From Paraburkholderia podalyriae (GTDB lineage: Bacteria > Pseudomonadota > Gammaproteobacteria > Burkholderiales > Burkholderiaceae), in the NCBI RefSeq assembly GCF_014397785.1, contig NZ_VZQQ01000018.1, forward strand, positions 62,001-126,000: DNA of 64,000 nt, in the 5' to 3' direction. Shown piece by piece: positions 59,719 to 64,000 of the stretch; positions within the stretch are counted from its first letter, which is position 1, and every line of letters starts with the position of its first letter. The notes below the pieces were generated by a model. That model was not told where the DNA came from. It saw nothing but the letters and a program-made list of their open reading frames with translations, and searched no databases. The position numbers were made by a program, and so were the translations under genes.

Positions 59719-60897
59719 TTGAACAAAAAAATCCTGACCGCCGCTACGCTCGCCGTCTTCGCCACCGCCGCTCACGCACAAAGCAGCGTCACGCTGTACG
59801 GCTTGATCGACGCGGGTATCAGCTACGTGAACAACTCGAAAACGGCCACCGGCCACAGCAGCCTGACCAAGTACGACGACGGCGTCGCGAACGGCAGCCG
59901 TTGGGGCCTGCGTGGCACGGAAGACCTCGGTAACGGCCTGAAGGCGCTGTTCGTGCTGGAAAACGGCTTCAGCAGCGCGAACGGCACCGCCGGCCAGGGC
60001 GGCGCGATGTTCGGCCGCCAGGCGTACGTTGGTCTGGCGCAGAACAACGTCGGCTCGCTGACGTTCGGTCGCCAGTACTCGTTCTCGACCGACTACCTCG
60101 GCTCCAACTACGCGACCGGCGGCCAGACCGTCGCGGGTAACTACGCGTACCACATCAACGACGTCGACCAGCTCACGTCGAGCCGTATCAACAACTCGGT
60201 CAAGTACAGCAGCGCGAACTTCGCCGGCCTGACCTTCGGCGCGATGTACGGCTTCTCGAACACGGCTGGCGGCTTTGCCGGCACGCCGGCTACGGGCACG
60301 GCGGCTGCCCCGGTCGCGGGTTCGTCGCGCGCTTACAGCTTTGGCGCGAACTACGCTAACGGCCCGTTCGGTATCGGCGCGGCATACACGGACATCCGTT
60401 ACCCGGGCCAGGCATCGCCGGCCTTCTCGACGTCGCTGGCTAACGTGAGCTTCCCGACGATCGGCACGGGCCAGATCCAGGATCTGCGCACGGTCGGCGT
60501 TGGCGGCCGTTACGCGTTCGGCCCGGCAACGCTGTGGGCGCTGTACACGAACACGCGCCTCGCACCGATCTCGGGTCAGTCGACCACCTTCGCCGCCTAC
60601 GAAGCAGGCGCGAAGTATGCGTTCACGCCGGCGATCACGGCAGGCGCAGGCTACACGTACATGCACCTGAGCGGCGCGAACGTCGGTCACTGGAACCAGG
60701 TGAACCTGAGCGGCGACTACGCGCTGTCGAAGCGCACGGACGTGTATGTGCTGGGTATCTATCAGATCGCGTCGGGCCACAACGGTACGCAGAATCTGCA
60801 GGCACAGATCGGTTCGAGCACGAGCTACTTCAGCACGTCGGGCGTCGGCGCCGACAACCAGCTCGCGTTCCGTGTCGGTCTGCGTCACAAGTTCTAA
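59719..60897 (+). CDS. Gram-negative porin (Burkholderia OmpC-type, 16-stranded)
   Basis: 392 residues: signal peptide MNKKILTAATLAVFATAAHA, mature start QSSVTLYGLIDAGISYVNNS typical of beta-proteobacterial trimeric porins, many alternating beta strands with GSRWGLRGTEDLGNGLKALFVLENGF and FGRQAYVGL, and a terminal FRVGLRHKF ending in Phe for BAM recognition. It forms a general diffusion channel in the outer membrane. The start is TTG (read as Met) with GGAGAAG ideally spaced; no ATG lies upstream before the signal peptide. Confidence 0.92.
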   Translation: MNKKILTAATLAVFATAAHAQSSVTLYGLIDAGISYVNNSKTATGHSSLTKYDDGVANGSRWGLRGTEDLGNGLKALFVLENGFSSANGTAGQGGAMFGRQAYVGLAQNNVGSLTFGRQYSFSTDYLGSNYATGGQTVAGNYAYHINDVDQLTSSRINNSVKYSSANFAGLTFGAMYGFSNTAGGFAGTPATGTAAAPVAGSSRAYSFGANYANGPFGIGAAYTDIRYPGQASPAFSTSLANVSFPTIGTGQIQDLRTVGVGGRYAFGPATLWALYTNTRLAPISGQSTTFAAYEAGAKYAFTPAITAGAGYTYMHLSGANVGHWNQVNLSGDYALSKRTDVYVLGIYQIASGHNGTQNLQAQIGSSTSYFSTSGVGADNQLAFRVGLRHKF

Positions 60898-60951
60898 GCA
60901 GACGGTTCGCGGTGGGGAACACCTGTGCTCCCTGCGTGGCTGCATCGATGG

Positions 60952-60977
60952 AAAGCGCCCTGCCCAGGGCGCTTTTT
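60952..60977 (+). terminator. Rho-independent terminator of the porin gene
   Basis: AAAGCGCCCTG, loop CC, CAGGGCGCTTT, then TT forms an 11-bp stem followed by a T-run, 55 bp past the porin stop. Confidence 0.88.
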
Positions 60978-61190
60978 CGTTTGCGGCGCGAATTCAGTCG
61001 GGCAGCGCGGTGTTCCCCGATCTGGATCATCCCAGTTGTGCTTTGCCTTTTCGGCAACGCTATCTGCCAAATATTGTAATTGTCGATCAATATCGTCCAC
61101 GCCAAGATCGGGTCACGCTTCGAATCCCGCGCCCGCTCCGCCCTCGAGACACTGCCGGCGCGCCCCCACACGCCGCCACAGGACTTCGTC

Positions 61191-62483
61191 ATGAGCATGG
61201 ACTCCGTCACCACCGCCGACGCGCTCGCGCCGCACGCCTCGCGTTCGAGCGTATCGCGGCTGATTCTCGCGACCTCGATCGGCAACGCGCTGGAGTTCTA
61301 CGATCTCGTCGTGTACGGCTACTTCGCGGCCGTGCTGTCGCGTACGTTTTTTCCGGTGCACGACCGCACCGTGTCGCTGCTGCTCACGCTCGGCACCTTC
61401 GCGCTGTCGTATCTCGCGCGACCGATCGGCGCGCTCGCGCTCGGCTCGTTCAGCGACCGCAAAGGCCGCAAGGCATCGCTGACTTTATCCATTGCAATGA
61501 TGACCCTCGGCACCGGCATGATCGCGATAATGCCGTCATACGCGGCGATCGGCGTGCTCGCGCCGATCGGCGTATTCGCGTCGCGGCTGTTGCAGGGATT
61601 TTCGGCGGGCGGCGAGTTCGGCAGTTCGACCGCGTTTCTGATCGAACATGCGCCGGCGCGCAAAGGCTTCATGGCGAGCTGGCAGTTCTCGAGCCAAGGC
61701 GCGAGCACGCTGCTCGCATCGCTGTTCGGCGCGGTGTTGACGAGCACGCTGACGTCCGCGCAACTCGAGGGCTGGGGCTGGCGCATTCCGTTTCTGTTCG
61801 GCATGCTGATCGGTCCGGTCGGGTTCTACATTCGCCACCGCATCGACGAAACGCCAGAGTTCGAGCGCGCGGAAAAATCCGCCGCGCCGGTGCGCGAATT
61901 GCTCGCAACGCAAAAGGAACGGGTGTTCGTGTCGATCGGCGCGCTCGTGTTGACCACCACGGCCAACTACATGCTGCTCTACATGCCGACGTACGCGGCG
62001 CGGCAGCTTGGGCTGGCGCCGTCGTCGGGCTTCATCGCGACGCTCGTCGCCGGTCTGATCATGATGGTGCTCACGCCGATCGTCGGTCATCTGTCCGACA
62101 AGGTGGGGCGCGTGCGCATCATGCTCGGCGCCGGCGTGGTGTTCTTCGCGACCGTCTATCCGGCCTTCGTGCTGATGAACGCGCACCCGTCGCTCGGCTC
62201 GTTGCTTGCCGCGGTCACGTGGGTCGCATTGCTGAAGGCGACCTACTTCGCGCCGATTCCGGCCTTGATGTCCGAGCTGTTCCCGACTCGCACCCGCACG
62301 ACCGGCATGGCGCTCGGCTACAACATCGGCACCACCGTGTTCGGCGGCTTCACGCCGCTCGCCGTTGCCGCGCTGATCGCGGCGACCGGCAATAATCTCG
62401 CACCCGGCCTCTATCTGATGCTCGCAGCCTTGCTCAGCCTGTTCACGGTGATGTGGGCACGCGTGCGACTGCACGTACGCTAA
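61191..62483 (+). CDS. MHS-family MFS transporter (metabolite:H+ symporter)
   Basis: 430 residues, 12 predicted helices: RLILATSIGNALEFYDLVVYGYFAAVLSRTFFP and SDRKGRKASLTLSIAMMTLGTGMIAIMPSYAAIG, LLQGFSAGGEFGSSTAFLIEHAP and RIPFLFGMLIGPVGFYIRHRIDETPEF are the signatures of the metabolite:H+ symporters (CitH/ShiA/ProP group). It takes up an organic acid such as citrate, alpha-ketoglutarate or shikimate by proton symport. The ATG at 61191 has AGGA upstream; the earlier in-frame start at 61080 is unsupported. A serine hydrolase gene follows by 43 bp. Confidence 0.88.
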   Translation: MSMDSVTTADALAPHASRSSVSRLILATSIGNALEFYDLVVYGYFAAVLSRTFFPVHDRTVSLLLTLGTFALSYLARPIGALALGSFSDRKGRKASLTLSIAMMTLGTGMIAIMPSYAAIGVLAPIGVFASRLLQGFSAGGEFGSSTAFLIEHAPARKGFMASWQFSSQGASTLLASLFGAVLTSTLTSAQLEGWGWRIPFLFGMLIGPVGFYIRHRIDETPEFERAEKSAAPVRELLATQKERVFVSIGALVLTTTANYMLLYMPTYAARQLGLAPSSGFIATLVAGLIMMVLTPIVGHLSDKVGRVRIMLGAGVVFFATVYPAFVLMNAHPSLGSLLAAVTWVALLKATYFAPIPALMSELFPTRTRTTGMALGYNIGTTVFGGFTPLAVAALIAATGNNLAPGLYLMLAALLSLFTVMWARVRLHVR

Positions 62484-62526
62484 GCCTCAGTGTCGCTGGC
62501 TTCGTTGAACCGACAGGACCTTATCC

Positions 62527-63582
62527 ATGCAAGACCGTTTGCAGCAAGCCGTGCAATTCGCGGTGGATCATGAATCGCTTTGGGACCGCCATGTGGGTGG
62601 CGCATGGGGTGTGCACGTGAACGACCCGCCGCCGTGGAACAAGCTGCTCGGTCCGGTGCATGATCGCGGGCCGGTGTCCGGCGCGATCGCCGTCGACGGC
62701 CGCGTGCTGACGAGCTGGGGCGAACCGGATCGCGCTGATCTGACTTTCAGCGTCGCGAAGATGTACCTCGCGCTACTCGCCGGCGTCGCGCACGATCGCG
62801 GCCTGTTGCCCGACGTCGACGAACCGGTGTGCGCGCGCGTGCCCAACATCGGCTTCGACGACGAACACAACGCGCCTATCAGCTGGGCGCATCTGCTGCA
62901 GCAAACGAGCGAATGGCGCGGCACGTACTTCGGTTTGTCGGATCAGGCGGACCACTACCGCGCGGTCAATTTCGCCGCGCCGCCCGATGGTAAGAAGGGC
63001 GACCTACGTCCTCTGCAACGGCCGGGCACCTACTGGGAATACAACGACGTCCGCATCAACCAGTTCTCGCTCGCGCTGCTGCATCTGTTCCGTCAGCCGC
63101 TGTCCGAGGTGTTTCGCGAAGCGATCATGCGACCTTCGGGCGCGAGCGAAAACTGGCAATGGGTCGGCTACGACAACGCGTGGGTCGAGATCGACGGGCG
63201 ACGCATGCAGTCGGTGCCGGGCGGCACGCACTGGGGCGGCGGTATGTCGGTCGGCGCGAACGACCAGTTGAAGATCGCGCAGATGCTGCTCGACGACGGG
63301 GTCGCGAACGGCCAGCGCGTGCTGTCGTCCGAATGGATCGCGCGCATGCGCACGCCGTGCGCGATCGCGCCGTTCTATGGGTACCTAGTGTGGCTCAACA
63401 CCGGGCGCAAGGTGTTTCCGAACGTGCCGGCGTCGAGCTATTTCGGCGTCGGCGCAGGCAGTTCGTTCACGTGGGTCGAACCGGAGCGGCGCATGACGGT
63501 GGTCGTGCGCTGGCTGAATCCGGCCGCGGCGAACGAGTTTTTCGGGCTCGTGCTAGACGCGGTCGACAGCCTCGGCCGCTAG
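62527..63582 (+). CDS. Beta-lactamase-family serine hydrolase
   Basis: 351 residues of the class C beta-lactamase/DD-peptidase-like family: nucleophile FSVAKMYLAL (SxxK), YxN-type WEYNDVRIN, and a late GVGAGSSFTWV near the KTG position. There is no signal peptide, so it is probably a cytoplasmic esterase or amidase rather than a beta-lactamase. It is spaced 43 bp behind the MHS transporter, which suggests that the transporter's substrate or a derivative is hydrolysed; the substrate is unknown. Confidence 0.85.
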   Translation: MQDRLQQAVQFAVDHESLWDRHVGGAWGVHVNDPPPWNKLLGPVHDRGPVSGAIAVDGRVLTSWGEPDRADLTFSVAKMYLALLAGVAHDRGLLPDVDEPVCARVPNIGFDDEHNAPISWAHLLQQTSEWRGTYFGLSDQADHYRAVNFAAPPDGKKGDLRPLQRPGTYWEYNDVRINQFSLALLHLFRQPLSEVFREAIMRPSGASENWQWVGYDNAWVEIDGRRMQSVPGGTHWGGGMSVGANDQLKIAQMLLDDGVANGQRVLSSEWIARMRTPCAIAPFYGYLVWLNTGRKVFPNVPASSYFGVGAGSSFTWVEPERRMTVVVRWLNPAAANEFFGLVLDAVDSLGR

Positions 63583-63585
63583 CCG

Positions 63586-64000
63586 TCAGTGCGAATGCCG
63601 CGGCACGGTGGAACCTCGACACCCAACGAGGAAGTCGAGATCGCAACCCTCGTCGGCCTGCAGCACATGGTCGATATACAGGCGCCGGTAGCCGCCACCT
63701 TCCGGCGGCTGGGGCGGCACATGCTGCGCGAGACGGCGCGCGAGTTCCGCATCGCTGATGTCGAGGTGCAGCGTGCCCGCGTCGCAATCGAGCTCGATCC
63801 AGTCGCCGTCCTGCACCGCGGCGAGCGGGCCACCGGCCGCCGCTTCCGGCGTCACGTGCAGCACCACGGTGCCGTACGCGGTACCGCTCATGCGCGCATC
63901 GGAAATGCGCACCATGTCCTTCACGCCCTGCTTCAGCAGCTTTGGCGGCAGGCCCATGTTGCCGACTTCGGCCATGCCCGGATAACCCTTCGGCCCGCAG
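63586..64000 (-). CDS. IlvD/Edd-family sugar-acid dehydratase, C-terminal part (cut by window edge)
   Basis: The visible last 138 or so residues run GPKGYPGMAEVGNMGLPPKLLKQGVKDMVRISDARMSGTAYGTVVLHVTPEAAAGGPLAAVQDGDWIELD to a terminal DFLVGCRGSTVPRHSH. SDARMSG and HVTPEAA are the IlvD/Edd signatures. The long tail with YIDHVLQADEG and GCRG is that of sugar-acid dehydratases such as L-arabonate dehydratase rather than branched-chain IlvD. The protein dehydrates an aldonate to a 2-keto-3-deoxy acid using an iron-sulfur cluster. The N-terminus lies beyond the right edge. Confidence 0.85.
   Translation of the reverse strand, partial: CGPKGYPGMAEVGNMGLPPKLLKQGVKDMVRISDARMSGTAYGTVVLHVTPEAAAGGPLAAVQDGDWIELDCDAGTLHLDISDAELARRLAQHVPPQPPEGGGYRRLYIDHVLQADEGCDLDFLVGCRGSTVPRHSH

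Overview
The window is high-GC DNA (about 65% by eye) with dense, mostly operonic genes, many divergent regulator/enzyme pairs, a Burkholderia-type trimeric porin and a FtrA-type AraC regulator next to a rhodanese. This fits a soil or plant-associated betaproteobacterium of the Burkholderia/Paraburkholderia group; the species assignment is inference. The replicon looks like a catabolic, accessory-rich one. No rRNA, tRNA, CRISPR array, intact insertion sequence or integrase was recognised.

Layout. 1-2.9 kb: start of a GH1 beta-glucosidase with a LacI-type operator, then a broken MHYT-GGDEF-EAL gene. 2.4-6.9 kb: SnoaL-like protein, an LDH/MDH-family 2-hydroxyacid dehydrogenase with a DASS anion transporter, a MEKHLA protein, and a MerR/carboxymuconolactone-decarboxylase pair. 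6.9-10.2 kb: an accessory island of lower GC. Its core is a three-gene translationally coupled cassette (TTR-like adaptor, unsecreted lysozyme/SLT protein, exported partner) that resembles an orphan type VI secretion effector-immunity module. The cassette lies between diverged copies of chromosomal segments, including a decayed 3' end of the DASS transporter. 10.2-14.3 kb: an exported Asp-box (sialidase-like) protein, an internally deleted DUF4239 gene, and an FtrA-type regulator divergent from a rhodanese. 14.5-18.2 kb: an intact MHYT-GGDEF-EAL protein and an aspartate carbamoyltransferase with an N-terminal helix-turn-helix, preceded by a strong promoter overlapped by an inverted repeat.

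18-28.5 kb: secreted esterase, quinone reductase/LysR, aldo-keto reductase/LysR, a response regulator/histidine kinase pair, two exported proteins (one with cysteine-paired tandem repeats), and the dmeRF cobalt/nickel efflux operon. 28.5-38 kb: pcaF thiolase; a complete four-carbon acid-sugar operon (gntR-ltnD-otnK-otnC-otnI-denD) converting L-threonate and D-erythronate to dihydroxyacetone phosphate; a PcaR-type IclR regulator; M20 amidohydrolase/LysR. 39-47.2 kb: C-P lyase locus, phnGHIJKLM divergent from phnF-DUF1045-phnN, with a perfect 18-bp palindrome between them. No phosphonate transporter is present.

47-54 kb: a hexonate/hexuronate locus (GntR, MFS, idonate/gulonate-type dehydrogenase, D-mannonate dehydratase, divergent fructuronate reductase) leading to 2-keto-3-deoxygluconate. 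53.5-56.6 kb: a PotD-like periplasmic binding protein translationally coupled to a dCache-HAMP-diguanylate cyclase, organised like the NspS/MbaA polyamine-sensing pair. 57-64 kb: a basic-amino-acid binding protein, an AstE/AspA-like deacylase, a porin, an MHS-family transporter, a serine hydrolase and the 3' end of an IlvD/Edd sugar-acid dehydratase.

The strongest leads are the effector-immunity-like cassette inside the duplicated island, the HTH-carbamoyltransferase fusion with its repeated operator, the binding-protein/diguanylate-cyclase pair, and the cysteine-paired repeat protein.
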